DNA of 64,000 nt from Actinomycetota bacterium (GTDB taxonomy: Bacteria; Actinomycetota; Thermoleophilia; Solirubrobacterales; JACPNS01). The notes under the pieces were generated by a model that was not told the DNA's origin, did no database searches, and saw only the letters and a list, made by a program, of their open reading frames with translations. The stretch spans positions 124,001 to 188,000 of the forward strand of contig JACQZY010000013.1 in NCBI GenBank assembly GCA_016213645.1. The letters run 5' to 3'. The position numbers and the translations under genes were made by a program. Position 1 is the first letter of the stretch, and every line of letters starts with the position of its first letter. Of the stretch, positions 1 to 8,186 are shown piece after piece.

Positions 1-1298
1 CGCAACGTGACCGTGTCGTCTTCCATCGTCTGATGGTCGATCGTGATGCCCCAGGGCGTGCCGATCTCGTCCTGGCGGCGATAGCGCTTTCCGATCGAAC
101 CGCCCGTGTCGAACTCGGCCTGCATCAGTGGGCGTAGTTCTTCGTAAAGTGCGCGGGCTTTTTCGGGCTGACCGTCCTTGTTGACCAGGGGCAGCACGGC
201 GGCCTTTACCGGGGCAAGCCTCGGGTGCAGGCGCAGCATGACGCGCTCGCGGCCTTCCACTTCTTCCTCGTCGTACGAGTCGACCATAAAGGCCAGCGTG
301 CCGCGGTCGGCGCCGGCGGACGGTTCGATCACGTGCGGCATGAAACGCTCGTTGGTCTGCGGGTCCATGTACTCCAGCTTCTCACCACTGAACTTGGCGT
401 GTTGGGTGAGGTCGAAGTTGCCTCGATTGGCGATGCCCTCCAGCTCGCTCCAGCCCATCGGAAACAGATATTCGATGTCGCTGGTCGCCGAGCTGTAGTG
501 CGAAAGCTCGTCGTCGCCGTGCGCGCGCAGCATCAGGTGGTCGGGACGGATGCCCAGGTCCACGTACCACTGCATGCGCGCGGCCATCCACTCCTCGTGC
601 TTGGTCGCCGCGTCATCTGGAGCGCAGAAATACTCGATCTCCATCTGCTCGAACTCGCGCGTGCGGAAGATGAAGTTGCCGGGCGTGATCTCGTTGCGAA
701 AAGACTTGCCGATCTGCGCGATCCCCATCGGCAGCTTCTTGCGCGCGAACTGCATCACGTTCTTGAAGTTGACGAAGATGCCCTGGGCAGTCTCGGGTCG
801 CAGGTAGATAGTGGAACCCTCTTCCTTGACCGGGCCCATGTTCGTCTCGAACATCAGATTGAACTGGCGCGGTTCGGAGAGCTCGCCGCCGCAGTTCGGG
901 CAGACCACGTGATCGGTGGGCTTGCCCTCGGCCTCAAGCGCCTCGACCAGGTGGTCGTGGCGGAAGCGCTTCTTGCAGTCGCCCAGGCACTGAACGAGCG
1001 GATCGCTGAAGCCCTCCAGGTGGCCGCTGGCTTCCCAGGTCTTGGGGTGCATCAGGATCGCGGCATCCAGCAGCACAACGTCGTCTCGCTCCTGCACGAC
1101 GGCGCGGCGCCACTCGGCCTTGACGTTGTTCTTCAGCAGCACTCCGTAGTGACCGTAGTCGTAGGTGCTGGCGAGGCCGCCGTAGATCTCGGACGACTGG
1201 AAGATGAAGCCGCGGCGCTTGCAGAGCGCGACGATTTTGTCCATCGTCACGCTGTCGCCGCCGGCTGCCGGGTTCTGGCTGGTTTCGGAGCTACTCAT
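1..1298 (-). CDS. glyQS: glycyl-tRNA synthetase, single-chain (alpha2) type, 3' end cut by window
   Basis: Class II aminoacyl-tRNA synthetase that charges tRNA-Gly in the cytoplasm. The reverse-strand frame is open from an ATG (complement of 1296-1298) through the window edge, about 432 codons of the usual 440-500. The N-terminus reads MDKIVALCKRRGFIFQSSEIYGG in meaning (short Ser/Gly leader, then the conserved GFIFQSSEIYGGLAS segment and YDYGHYGVLLKNN), typical of the eukaryotic-like single-chain GlyRS used by actinobacteria. The last visible residues, TPWGITIDHQTMEDDTVTL, match the C-terminal anticodon-binding domain, so only about 10-25 residues are missing. It is divergent from the FmdB-like gene, with only 28 bp between the two starts. 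Identification is from remembered family motifs. Confidence 0.95.
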   Translation of the reverse strand, partial: MSSSETSQNPAAGGDSVTMDKIVALCKRRGFIFQSSEIYGGLASTYDYGHYGVLLKNNVKAEWRRAVVQERDDVVLLDAAILMHPKTWEASGHLEGFSDPLVQCLGDCKKRFRHDHLVEALEAEGKPTDHVVCPNCGGELSEPRQFNLMFETNMGPVKEEGSTIYLRPETAQGIFVNFKNVMQFARKKLPMGIAQIGKSFRNEITPGNFIFRTREFEQMEIEYFCAPDDAATKHEEWMAARMQWYVDLGIRPDHLMLRAHGDDELSHYSSATSDIEYLFPMGWSELEGIANRGNFDLTQHAKFSGEKLEYMDPQTNERFMPHVIEPSAGADRGTLAFMVDSYDEEEVEGRERVMLRLHPRLAPVKAAVLPLVNKDGQPEKARALYEELRPLMQAEFDTGGSIGKRYRRQDEIGTPWGITIDHQTMEDDTVTL

Positions 1299-1312
1299 GA
1301 GGGGTGTAAAGC

Positions 1313-1319
1313 TACCCTA
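1313..1319. promoter_or_regulatory. overlapping divergent -10 elements (FmdB-like / glyQS)
   Basis: TACCCTA reads as a -10 hexamer TACCCT on the plus strand, 8 nt before the ATG of the FmdB-like gene, and as TAGGGT on the minus strand, 15 nt before the glyQS ATG. The 28-bp gap leaves no room for two separate promoters, so the two polymerases would compete. The plus-strand transcript would be nearly leaderless. Inferred from spacing; no -35 element is obvious. Confidence 0.45.
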
Positions 1320-1326
1320 AGCGCAC

Positions 1327-1800
1327 ATGCCGATCTACGAATACAGACGCAAGGATGGGTCGACCTTCGAGGTCATCCAGAAGTTCTCCGACGATGCACT
1401 GACGACGGATCCGGAAACCGGCGAGCCCGTGGAGCGGGTTTACACGGCGCCGGCAATCCATTTCAAGGGCTCGGGCTTCCACAACACGGACTACAGCAGC
1501 AGCCGGCGCGCGAAGGCCGGCGGAGGCGGGTCCGAGTCCGAGTCTGGTGCTGGATCGGGTTCCGGCGGTGGGTCCGGGTCTGACGGTGGCTCCGGGTCCG
1601 GCGGTGGCGATTCGTCGGGATCCGGCGGCGGTTCGGGATCGGACGCGAAGTCTGGATCTGAAGGCGGGTCTGGTTCGGGATCCGGCGGCGGGTCAGGATC
1701 TGGAGGCGGCTCAAGCTCCGGCGGCGGTTCGGGGTCAGGATCTGGAGGCGGCTCCGGATCTGGCTCCGGCGGCGGTTCCGGTTCAAGCACCGGCAGCTAA
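1327..1800 (+). CDS. FmdB-like protein lacking zinc-ribbon cysteines, with long Gly/Ser-rich tail
   Basis: Residues 1-60 follow the FmdB/CxxC zinc-ribbon regulator family: it starts MPIYEYR, has a TTDPETGEPVERV segment and ends in the FKGSGFHNTDY signature. All four metal-binding cysteines of the classical family (YRCxxCG and TxCPxCG) are replaced: the first knuckle reads YRRKDGS and the second TTDPETG. It therefore should not bind zinc by the usual means. Residues 66-157 are almost only Gly and Ser with scattered Asp/Glu, encoded by a GC-rich repetitive tract, and look disordered. The function is unknown; the family name comes from a formamidase regulator, but most members are uncharacterised. 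Start supported by the -10 element 8 nt upstream. Confidence 0.7.
   Translation: MPIYEYRRKDGSTFEVIQKFSDDALTTDPETGEPVERVYTAPAIHFKGSGFHNTDYSSSRRAKAGGGGSESESGAGSGSGGGSGSDGGSGSGGGDSSGSGGGSGSDAKSGSEGGSGSGSGGGSGSGGGSSSGGGSGSGSGGGSGSGSGGGSGSSTGS
1530..1797 (+). repeat. Gly/Ser-encoding low-complexity tract
   Basis: Repeats of GGC/GGT/TCC/TCG/GGA/TCT codons with units such as ggatctggaggcggctc recur through this tract and encode (GS)n/GGGSGS repeats in the tail of the FmdB-like protein. Such tracts change length by slippage and are often poorly assembled. Confidence 0.75.
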
Positions 1801-1835
1801 GCAAGAAGCGGCGTGTCCAGGCGGCGGCAAAGGCG

Positions 1836-1852
1836 GCCTCTCGATCAGAGGC
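1836..1852. terminator. stem-loop between convergent genes
   Basis: GCCTCT-CGATC-AGAGGC forms a perfect 6-bp stem with a 5-nt loop in the 59-bp gap between two convergent genes. It has no long T-tract, so if it terminates transcription it is weak or factor-assisted. Confidence 0.4.
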
Positions 1853-1859
1853 TTCCGAC

Positions 1860-3092
1860 CTACCGCGACAACTTCCGCGCCGCCTTCGCCCGCTCGGCCT
1901 CCGAGACGATCAGACTGCCGGCAGGCCCCGGCGCGCTCGGCTGAAGCACGAAAGTCTTGGGATCCGGCCCCAGCGTGACGCTGGAGAGAAAGCCCATCAA
2001 CGTAATCGGGCTCATGTCGGTCACGATCGCCTTCGGCGCGGCCCACGACACCCACGGCAGGCGCACAAAAGTAAACGGGCTAAATGCCTTGGACTTCATC
2101 GCACTCATCACCTCCTGTTGGCGGCGTGCGCGGTCGCGGTCGTCCTCTGACGGATCGCACTCGTTTTTGCGCACGCGCGCGTAACGCAGCGCCTGGTCGC
2201 CGTTTAGGTGGTGTTCGCCACGGCGTAGCTTGAAAGTCTTGCCGCCGAAGGTGCTGCGTACGCAGCGTTCGCGCACTTTCACCGTGACGCCGCCGAGCGC
2301 GTCGATCAGATCCGGAAAGCGTTCAAAATCGACGATCACGATGTGGTTGATGTCGACGCCGTTGCCGAGGAATTGCTCGACCGTGCGGATCGTCAGAGCG
2401 GCGCCGCCGATCGCGTAGGCAGCGTTGATCTTCTGCGCCTGGTATCCGGGGATCTGCGCGTAGCTGTCGCGCAGGATCGAAACGCGGCTGGCTTTGCCCG
2501 CGCCCGTTCTCAGCAGCATGATCGAATCCGAACGCGCGGTCACGGTGTCGGCTCCCGGTTCCTTTGTGCCCTTCGGTCGGCGGTCAAGACCGAGCACCAG
2601 CACCGTGCCGGGCGAAGTCACGAAGTTTCCGCCGCCGCCGAGTTCGGCGTTGGTGGCGTCTGAGATCCGACCCGACTCAATCGTCGCGCTGAGCGCGAAC
2701 AGCAGCGCCGAAATCAGCAGCCAGCTCACCACCCAGATCGCGAAGTACTTAACGAAGCGGACAAGCGGCCGGCGAGGAACGCGCGGGCGAGCCGATCGGC
2801 GGGACGGCGGCGGTGACGGCCGGCGGGGCGACGGCGCAGCAGACGAACGGGCGGGCGGCGCCTGCCGGGCCGCCTGCGCCGGATCATCCCGCCCTGGGGT
2901 GGACGCGGCCCGAGGCGACTCCGGTCGAAGGCCATCCGGCCCGCCGGGCGCAGGTGGTGGTGGTGGAAATCCGCGCGCGCTTCCGTGCTCTCCCCCATTT
3001 TCCTCAAGCCGGTCGAACTGCGACCTGCGAAAGCGGTCCCACGGACGGCGGCGGGCGCGATAGGTCTTGAATGGAAGATTTTCCTTGCTCAT
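1860..3092 (-). CDS. LytR-CpsA-Psr (LCP) family cell-wall glycopolymer ligase
   Basis: LCP proteins attach secondary glycopolymers from lipid carriers to peptidoglycan outside the membrane. Of 410 residues, 1-112 are a basic, Pro/Arg/Ser-rich cytoplasmic segment; one membrane helix lies at about 114-137 (FAIWVVSWLLISALLFALSA); the extracellular LCP catalytic domain spans about 162-330. Family hallmarks visible are VLVLGLDRR, RSDSIMLL, SILRDSY (Arg208/Asp209, pyrophosphate-binding residues in the family) and KINAAYAIGG, followed by VDFERFPDLIDALGGV. It is single-copy here and lies between an FmdB-like gene and a divergent sugar kinase, so which polymer it ligates cannot be read from context. 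Confidence 0.9.
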   Translation of the reverse strand: MSKENLPFKTYRARRRPWDRFRRSQFDRLEENGGEHGSARGFPPPPPAPGGPDGLRPESPRAASTPGRDDPAQAARQAPPARSSAAPSPRRPSPPPSRRSARPRVPRRPLVRFVKYFAIWVVSWLLISALLFALSATIESGRISDATNAELGGGGNFVTSPGTVLVLGLDRRPKGTKEPGADTVTARSDSIMLLRTGAGKASRVSILRDSYAQIPGYQAQKINAAYAIGGAALTIRTVEQFLGNGVDINHIVIVDFERFPDLIDALGGVTVKVRERCVRSTFGGKTFKLRRGEHHLNGDQALRYARVRKNECDPSEDDRDRARRQQEVMSAMKSKAFSPFTFVRLPWVSWAAPKAIVTDMSPITLMGFLSSVTLGPDPKTFVLQPSAPGPAGSLIVSEAERAKAARKLSR

Positions 3093-3132
3093 CAGCTGCG
3101 TGTGTGGTGATATTGCAATCGGGCAACCGGGT

Positions 3133-3138
3133 TAGCAT
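3133..3138 (+). promoter_or_regulatory. -10 element of leaderless ROK kinase transcript
   Basis: TAGCAT lies 7 nt before the ATG at 3146, the spacing repeated at many genes in this window, and decides between the two in-frame ATGs at 3137 and 3146 in favour of the second (the first ATG overlaps the -10). Confidence 0.5.
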
Positions 3139-3145
3139 GCCCGGC

Positions 3146-4156
3146 ATGAGCGACGAATCCACTTCGCCGCGCCCGCGCCGGGTGATCGGCATCGATCTCG
3201 GCGGCACCAAGCTGGCCGCCGGAGTCGTCTCCGACGATCTTGTCGTGCACCATCGCGCACACCGGTTCTCGCGCGGTGCGGATCAGTCCGAGATCCTCGA
3301 CCGGCTGGTTGAAGTGGTTGACGAGCTTAGAGTTCAGAACGAGGGCGAGGATCCGATTGAGGCGGTCGGCATGGGTATTCCGTCATTGATCGACCAAGCC
3401 GCCGGGCGGGCGGTGACCACCGTGAATCTGCCGCTGGAAGACGTACCGATTCGCGACCTGATGAACGAACGCCTCGGTCTGCCGGTGGCGATCGACAACG
3501 ACGCCAACGTCGCCGCGCTGGCCGAGCAGCGCTTCGGCGCGGCACGCGGCAAGCAGGATGTTGTTCTGCTGACTCTGGGCACCGGCGTCGGCGGCGGAGT
3601 GGTGATCGGCGGCAAGGGGTTTCGCGGCGCCACCGGCTCCGGCGCCGAGCTTGGGCACATGACGGTGCTGGCCGACGGCCCGCCCTGCCAGGGAGGCTGC
3701 CCCAATCGCGGCTGTCTGGAGACGATGTGCTCCGGCACGGCAATTGCGCGCGACGCCGAGGCAGCGGCGCGCGCCAACCCGGACGGCACGCTGGGCCGCC
3801 TGCTCGGCGAGGGCCGCGAGATCACCGGACCGCTGGTGACCGAGCTTGCCGACGGCGGTGACGAGCAGTCGCTGTCGGTGCTGGCGCGGGCGGGCTTCTA
3901 TCTTGGAACCGGCATCGTGTCGCTTGTGAATATCTTCAATCCCGAGGCCGTGGTGATCGGCGGCGGCGCGGCGGCGGCCGGCGAGCTGATGCTCGGGCCC
4001 GCGCGCGAGGTCGTGCGCGAGCGGGCGCTCTCACCAAACAAAGACCTCTGCGAGATCGTGCCCGCGCGCTTCGGCGCGGAGGCGGGGATGCTGGGCGCGG
4101 CGGTACTGGCGTTTGACGAATGCCTCGGCGGAATCGCCCCGGCGGGAGGTCGGTGA
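3146..4156 (+). CDS. glk: ROK family glucokinase
   Basis: Cytoplasmic ATP-dependent sugar kinase, most likely glucokinase (glucose to glucose-6-phosphate). After a short hydrophilic leader the phosphate-binding motif IGIDLGGTK occurs at residues 14-22, followed by the catalytic IDNDANVAALAEQ segment and the ROK zinc motif (PCQGGCPNRGCLE, three Cys plus an upstream ELGH His). The C-terminal NPEAVVIGGG is the adenosine-binding motif. An upstream ATG at 3071 exists but would overlap the divergent LCP gene start, so the start at 3146 with a -10 element 7 nt upstream is preferred. It ends 2 nt before the rsmI start, so the two genes form one transcript. Confidence 0.9.
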   Translation: MSDESTSPRPRRVIGIDLGGTKLAAGVVSDDLVVHHRAHRFSRGADQSEILDRLVEVVDELRVQNEGEDPIEAVGMGIPSLIDQAAGRAVTTVNLPLEDVPIRDLMNERLGLPVAIDNDANVAALAEQRFGAARGKQDVVLLTLGTGVGGGVVIGGKGFRGATGSGAELGHMTVLADGPPCQGGCPNRGCLETMCSGTAIARDAEAAARANPDGTLGRLLGEGREITGPLVTELADGGDEQSLSVLARAGFYLGTGIVSLVNIFNPEAVVIGGGAAAAGELMLGPAREVVRERALSPNKDLCEIVPARFGAEAGMLGAAVLAFDECLGGIAPAGGR

Positions 4157-4158
4157 GC

Positions 4159-4968
4159 ATGGCCGGCCGCCTGATCGTCTGCCCGACGCCGATCGGCAAC
4201 ATGGAAGACGTCACCCTGCGCACTTTGACGACGCTACGCGAGGCAGATCTGATCGCCTGCGAAGACACGCGACGCACCGGCAAGTTGCTGGAGCGATACG
4301 GAGTGCAGGGCAAGATGGTCTCCTACAACGAACAAAACGAGCGGCAACGCACGGGCGAGCTGGTGCGCAAGATGGCCGACGGAATGAAGGTGGCGCTGGT
4401 CTCCGACGCCGGAATGCCGCTGGTGTCCGATCCCGGATACGTGCTGGTTCAGGGCTGCATCGCGGCGGGACTGCCGGTTGAGGTGTTGCCCGGTCCCTCC
4501 GCGGCACTGGCGGCGCTTGTGGCGTCCGGCCTGCCGTCGGACCGCTGGAGCTTTACGGGCTTTCTGCCGCGCAAAGCATCGGAGCTGGATGAACTTTTCG
4601 CGAGTCTTGACGAAACTCTCGTGGCGTTCGAGTCACCGAAGCGCGTGGCCGCTTCGCTCGCACGGCTGGCGGCTATCGACCCGGTGCGGCCGGTCGCGGT
4701 CTGCCGCGAACTGACAAAGCTTCACGAGGAAGTGGCGCGCGGCGAGGCGGGCGAATTGGCCGAGCGCTACGCGGCGAACGAGCCGAAGGGCGAGATCGTG
4801 CTTGTGATTGGCGCCGCTCAGGCGTCCGCACGTGCCGGGCGGCGCGAAGCCCAAGCGACGGCTGCCGTGGAACGGCTGGTGGCGGCCGGCGCGAAGCCCC
4901 GCGAGGCCGCGAAGACCGTCGCCGAGCTGACCGGTCTGCGCGCCAATGACCTGTACTCCACCGGCTGA
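4159..4968 (+). CDS. rsmI: 16S rRNA (cytidine1402-2'-O)-methyltransferase RsmI
   Basis: SAM-dependent tetrapyrrole-methylase-fold enzyme that 2'-O-methylates C1402 of 16S rRNA. Visible family signatures: CPTPIGNMEDVTLRTL at the N-terminus, LIACEDTRRTGKLL, VSDAGMPLVSDPG and PGPSAALAALVASGL; about 269 residues, the normal length. The chosen ATG has GGAGGT 8 nt upstream, inside the end of the kinase gene; a GTG two codons earlier overlaps the kinase stop. The C-terminal 60 residues are an Ala/Arg-rich helical extension containing the usual GxxxREAAKTVAELTG-like segment. A second rRNA methyltransferase of the same decoding region, rsmA (ksgA), lies 4 kb downstream. Confidence 0.95.
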   Translation: MAGRLIVCPTPIGNMEDVTLRTLTTLREADLIACEDTRRTGKLLERYGVQGKMVSYNEQNERQRTGELVRKMADGMKVALVSDAGMPLVSDPGYVLVQGCIAAGLPVEVLPGPSAALAALVASGLPSDRWSFTGFLPRKASELDELFASLDETLVAFESPKRVAASLARLAAIDPVRPVAVCRELTKLHEEVARGEAGELAERYAANEPKGEIVLVIGAAQASARAGRREAQATAAVERLVAAGAKPREAAKTVAELTGLRANDLYSTG

Positions 4969-5068
4969 TTCGCGACGAAAGAGTTACGTTTGTGACGCCT
5001 GCGTGACGAAGGCGTAAAAAGAGCGTAAAAATCAGCAAATTCGGCCTCACAGGCGGCTTGGAAGGCGT

Positions 5069-5074
5069 TAGCGT
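5069..5074 (+). promoter_or_regulatory. possible -10 element of the M23 peptidase gene
   Basis: TAGCGT lies 9 nt before the ATG at 5084. The 115-bp gap upstream of this gene also contains two close copies of GCGTAAAAA at 5012-5030 that may matter for termination of rsmI or regulation. Weak evidence. Confidence 0.35.
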
Positions 5075-5083
5075 CGCCGGGCG

Positions 5084-6514
5084 ATGAGGCATCGAATTCC
5101 TTCTAGACGCTTTGCGCGGACTCGGCGCCGGTCCGAGGTTCGCGGTCTCCCGCTGCTTGTGGCGATCGTGACCGCCGTCGTCACTTGGCCGGCTTGGTTG
5201 ACGCTTGCGGCGGACTCGACGAGTGCCGCCTCGATCGGCGGCTCGGCCGGCGGCTGGGGCTGGCCAGTGGCCGGAGCGATCATTACTCCGTTCCGCAACG
5301 GCAATGACCCGTACGCCGCCGGACAACACCGGGGCGTGGACATTGCGGCAGCCGTGGGTACGCCCGTACGGTCGTCCACGGACGGCAGCGTCGCCTACGC
5401 CGGCCGGCTGCCGGACAGCGGAAACTGCGTGACCGTGTTAAGCGGCGACGGCACGTATCTGGTGAGCTACCTGCACCTTTCGAAGCTCCTTGTCAAACGC
5501 GGTGCGGCGGTTGCGACCGGGATCGTGCTCGGCGAGACGGGTGTGACGGGTAACCGCTCGGCCGACGCGCCACACCTTCACTTCGGCGTGCGTGCGAAAT
5601 CGTCTGGCGCATACCTGGACCCGATGTCGTTGCTTGGTCCGGCGCCGAGCACTCAGCCTCCGTCAGACGCCGTGCGCGGCGACGCGCAGCCGGTCGTTTC
5701 CGCACCTCCCGCGGCGCAACGGCCCGGATCGCAGAGGTCCGGATCGCAGAGGCCCGGTTCGCAGAGGCCCGGTTCGCAGCGATCGGCGCGAGCCGAGGCC
5801 GAGGCCGATGCCAGGGCCGAGACGCGGGCACGGGCGCGGGCACGGGCGCGGGCACGGGCGCGGGCACGGTCCAGAGCGCGGTCTAGAGCACAGACCCGTG
5901 CCGAAGCACGATCACGAGCACGCTCTCGAGCGCGTTCCAGGTTCCACTCACAGGGATCTCCGGACGTACGCACTTCGCCCCGTCACCGCACGGACGGAAG
6001 GCGAGGCGCCGGCGGCGTTGCGCCGCCGGAGTCCGATTCGGTCACAGATCAAGTTCACGCGCATCCGCAAGGAGACAATGCCGGTGCGGCACCGACCGCG
6101 GCCGCCGAGGGCAGCGCGCGTGAGAGCCACGCGTCGAGGGGGCGCGTGGCTCCTCCCCCCTTCACCGATCGCGACGGAGTCACCGCCGGCACGCGACGGC
6201 TTCGTAGCCACGGATTGCCTTCCACCCCGAACGGTGACGAAGCGACCGGAGACGCGACGGTCATTGAAGACGATGCCGGTCACCCGGTCGCGCCAAGCAG
6301 GACCGGCACCGCCGGCGGCACGAATCCGCTGCTCCTTTGTGCTCTCTTGGCGGTAATCGCGCTGGCTTGCGTCGTGGCGATGAGACGGTTTCAGAGCATG
6401 CGCGGCGGTGACCCTCCGTCACAGACGCGGCAGATCACGATCGCACGGCCTCGCGACGACCAGCAGGCACCGCTTCGATCGGAACGGCCGGCCCTGAGAG
6501 TGATCTCGCGGTGA
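5084..6514 (+). CDS. M23 (LytM-type) peptidase with repeat-rich Arg/Ala linker and C-terminal membrane helix
   Basis: Secreted zinc endopeptidase that cuts peptidoglycan cross-bridges or stem peptides. N-terminal hydrophobic signal/anchor at about 20-43; M23 domain at about 58-175 with HxxxD (His82, Asp86), His131 in YLHLS and HxH in HLHFG (164-168), so the zinc site looks complete. After it comes a repeat region: four 15-bp units encoding PGSQR/SGSQR, then Ala-Glu and Arg-Ala runs from a 12-bp repeat, giving a strongly basic linker of about 80 residues. A membrane helix near the C-terminus (PLLLCALLAVIALACVVAM) is followed by a basic tail. Two membrane anchors with a basic repeat between them are unusual for LytM proteins; the linker may bind acidic wall polymers (inference). 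Confidence 0.85.
   Translation: MRHRIPSRRFARTRRRSEVRGLPLLVAIVTAVVTWPAWLTLAADSTSAASIGGSAGGWGWPVAGAIITPFRNGNDPYAAGQHRGVDIAAAVGTPVRSSTDGSVAYAGRLPDSGNCVTVLSGDGTYLVSYLHLSKLLVKRGAAVATGIVLGETGVTGNRSADAPHLHFGVRAKSSGAYLDPMSLLGPAPSTQPPSDAVRGDAQPVVSAPPAAQRPGSQRSGSQRPGSQRPGSQRSARAEAEADARAETRARARARARARARARSRARSRAQTRAEARSRARSRARSRFHSQGSPDVRTSPRHRTDGRRGAGGVAPPESDSVTDQVHAHPQGDNAGAAPTAAAEGSARESHASRGRVAPPPFTDRDGVTAGTRRLRSHGLPSTPNGDEATGDATVIEDDAGHPVAPSRTGTAGGTNPLLLCALLAVIALACVVAMRRFQSMRGGDPPSQTRQITIARPRDDQQAPLRSERPALRVISR
5723..5782 (+). repeat. four tandem copies of a 15-bp unit
   Basis: Unit CCCGGATCGCAGAGG with one or two changes per copy at 5723, 5738, 5753 and 5768; encodes PGSQR/SGSQR in the M23 peptidase linker. 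Confidence 0.85.
5826..5869 (+). repeat. 12-bp tandem repeat encoding (RA)n
   Basis: GGGCACGGGCGC is repeated about 3.7 times without error and encodes alternating Arg-Ala in the peptidase linker; degenerate copies flank it on both sides. It resembles the GGCACG-type expansion inside rsmA (ksgA). Confidence 0.85.
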
Positions 6515-6630
6515 CCCGCCACCGGTCCGCTCGGCAAACTCAGCGCCGGCGGCGGGCGGGCGGGACCACTCACGCCAAATTCGAACTTCCACGTGAACCG
6601 GGCACGAACTGCAATCGCGGGCTTCGCGAG

Positions 6631-6636
6631 TAGGAT
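6631..6636 (+). promoter_or_regulatory. -10 element of leaderless metG operon
   Basis: TAGGAT with exactly 6 nt between it and the GTG start of metG. Same hexamer and spacing as at the amidase and glmU genes. Confidence 0.6.
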
Positions 6637-6642
6637 CGGCGC

Positions 6643-8175
6643 GTGTCCTACTACGTGACCACGCCCATTTACTACGTGAACGCCGAACCCCATCTCGGTC
6701 ATGCGTACTCCACGATCGGCGCTGACATCTTGGCGCGGCACATGCGCCAGCGGGGCGAGGACGTCTTTTTCCTGACGGGCACGGATGAGCACGGGGAACC
6801 CGTCGCGCGCGCCGCGGAGGCGCAGAACACCACGCCGCAGGAACTTGCCGACCGCAACGCCGAGCGTTTCAAACAGCTGATGCCGCTGATCGACGTGTCG
6901 CATGACTTCTTCATCCGCACCAGCGACCCGCGCCACAAGCAAGAGGTCGCGCGCGTGATGCAGCGCGTGTTCGACAACGGCTACGTCTACGAGGGTCTCT
7001 ACGAGGGCATGTACTGCCCGCGCTGCGCCGATTTCAAAAGCGAGCACGAGATCGCCGAAGGCAACACCTGCCCGGTGCACAAGATCGAGCTGGAGAAGCA
7101 GAGTGAAGAGAGCTGGTTCTTCAAGCTTTCGGCTTTTCAGGAGCAATTGGAGCAACTCTTCGCCGAGCGCAAAGACTGGATCTTGCCGCGTCACCGCTAC
7201 AACGAGGCGTTGTCGTTTATCAAGGGTGGCCTGCACGACGTTGCACTCAGCCGCGCCAAGCTCACATGGGGCGTGCCGCTGCCGTGGGCGCCGGACCAGG
7301 TGATGTACGTGTGGTTCGACGCGCTGCTCAACTACATCTCGGCGCTGACGTTCGCGCGCGAGGGTGAGAACCTTCACGACCGTTACTGGCCGGCCGACGT
7401 GCACGTGATGGCCAAAGACATCATCAAGTTCCACGCCGTCTACTGGCCGGCGCTTTTGCTTGCGGCCGAGGAGGAACTACCGAAGCGCATGTTCGTTCAC
7501 GGCTATCTGCTGATGGGCGGCGAGAAGATGTCGAAATCGCTGGGCAACGTGCTCGATCCGTTGCGCGTGATCGAGCTGTTCGGTAGCGACGCGCTGCGCT
7601 TCTATTGCTACCGCGAGGTCAGCTTCGGACAGGACGGCGCAGTCTCGACCGAGGGATTCGAGACCCGCTACAACACCGAGCTCGCGAATGAGTACGGGAA
7701 TCTCGCCAGCCGCACGCTGGCGATGATCTCCCGTTATCGCGGCGGCGTGGTTCCGGAGGAACCGGACGAGACCGGGCTGGAAGCGGAGTTCGGCGGCGCG
7801 GCCGACGACCTCGCCGCACGGATGGACGCATTGGAGCTGACCGCCGGTCTGGACGACGTTTGGGCACTCGTGCGCAGGCTCAACCGCCACGTCGAAGAGC
7901 GCGCGCCGTGGAAGCTGGCCAAAGACGAAGCTAAATCCGAAGAACTCGACGCCACGCTTTACGGGCTGGCCGAAGGTCTTCGCGTGGTGTCGATTCTGCT
8001 GCATCCATTTATTCCGCAATCCACGACCAAGCTGCTGACGGCGCTCGGCTGCGCCGATCACGCCGGCTCGCTGGAAGCCGCCGAATTCGGCGGACGCGAA
8101 GGCGCCGGAGCGGGCGGCCGCACGATCGGCGAACTGCCGCAGTTGTTCCCGAAGCTCGAGTCCGACGGCGACTGA
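6643..8175 (+). CDS. metG: methionyl-tRNA synthetase
   Basis: Class I synthetase charging tRNA-Met. It has the HIGH-type motif HLGH (17-20), the zinc-knuckle residues Cys125, Cys128, Cys143 and His146 in the connective peptide, WFDALLNYISAL, and KMSKS (295-299). At 510 residues it is the short form without a C-terminal tRNA-binding (OB) appendix. The GTG start is supported by the conserved YYVTTPIYYVN N-terminus and a -10 element 6 nt upstream. First gene of an apparent operon with tatD, rsmA, ispE and a DedA/PAP2 gene (gaps of 11, 9, -4 and 10 nt). Confidence 0.97.
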   Translation: MSYYVTTPIYYVNAEPHLGHAYSTIGADILARHMRQRGEDVFFLTGTDEHGEPVARAAEAQNTTPQELADRNAERFKQLMPLIDVSHDFFIRTSDPRHKQEVARVMQRVFDNGYVYEGLYEGMYCPRCADFKSEHEIAEGNTCPVHKIELEKQSEESWFFKLSAFQEQLEQLFAERKDWILPRHRYNEALSFIKGGLHDVALSRAKLTWGVPLPWAPDQVMYVWFDALLNYISALTFAREGENLHDRYWPADVHVMAKDIIKFHAVYWPALLLAAEEELPKRMFVHGYLLMGGEKMSKSLGNVLDPLRVIELFGSDALRFYCYREVSFGQDGAVSTEGFETRYNTELANEYGNLASRTLAMISRYRGGVVPEEPDETGLEAEFGGAADDLAARMDALELTAGLDDVWALVRRLNRHVEERAPWKLAKDEAKSEELDATLYGLAEGLRVVSILLHPFIPQSTTKLLTALGCADHAGSLEAAEFGGREGAGAGGRTIGELPQLFPKLESDGD

Positions 8176-8186
8176 CGGTTCGCGAG

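Noticed and set aside
225-1583. Long plus-strand open frame (452 codons) opposite glyQS
   Set aside because: Translation is antisense to clear glycyl-tRNA synthetase sequence; long antisense frames are expected at this GC content.
5723-5869. Tandem repeats considered as a CRISPR array
   Set aside because: Units are 12-15 bp, directly adjacent without spacers, and in frame inside a peptidase gene.
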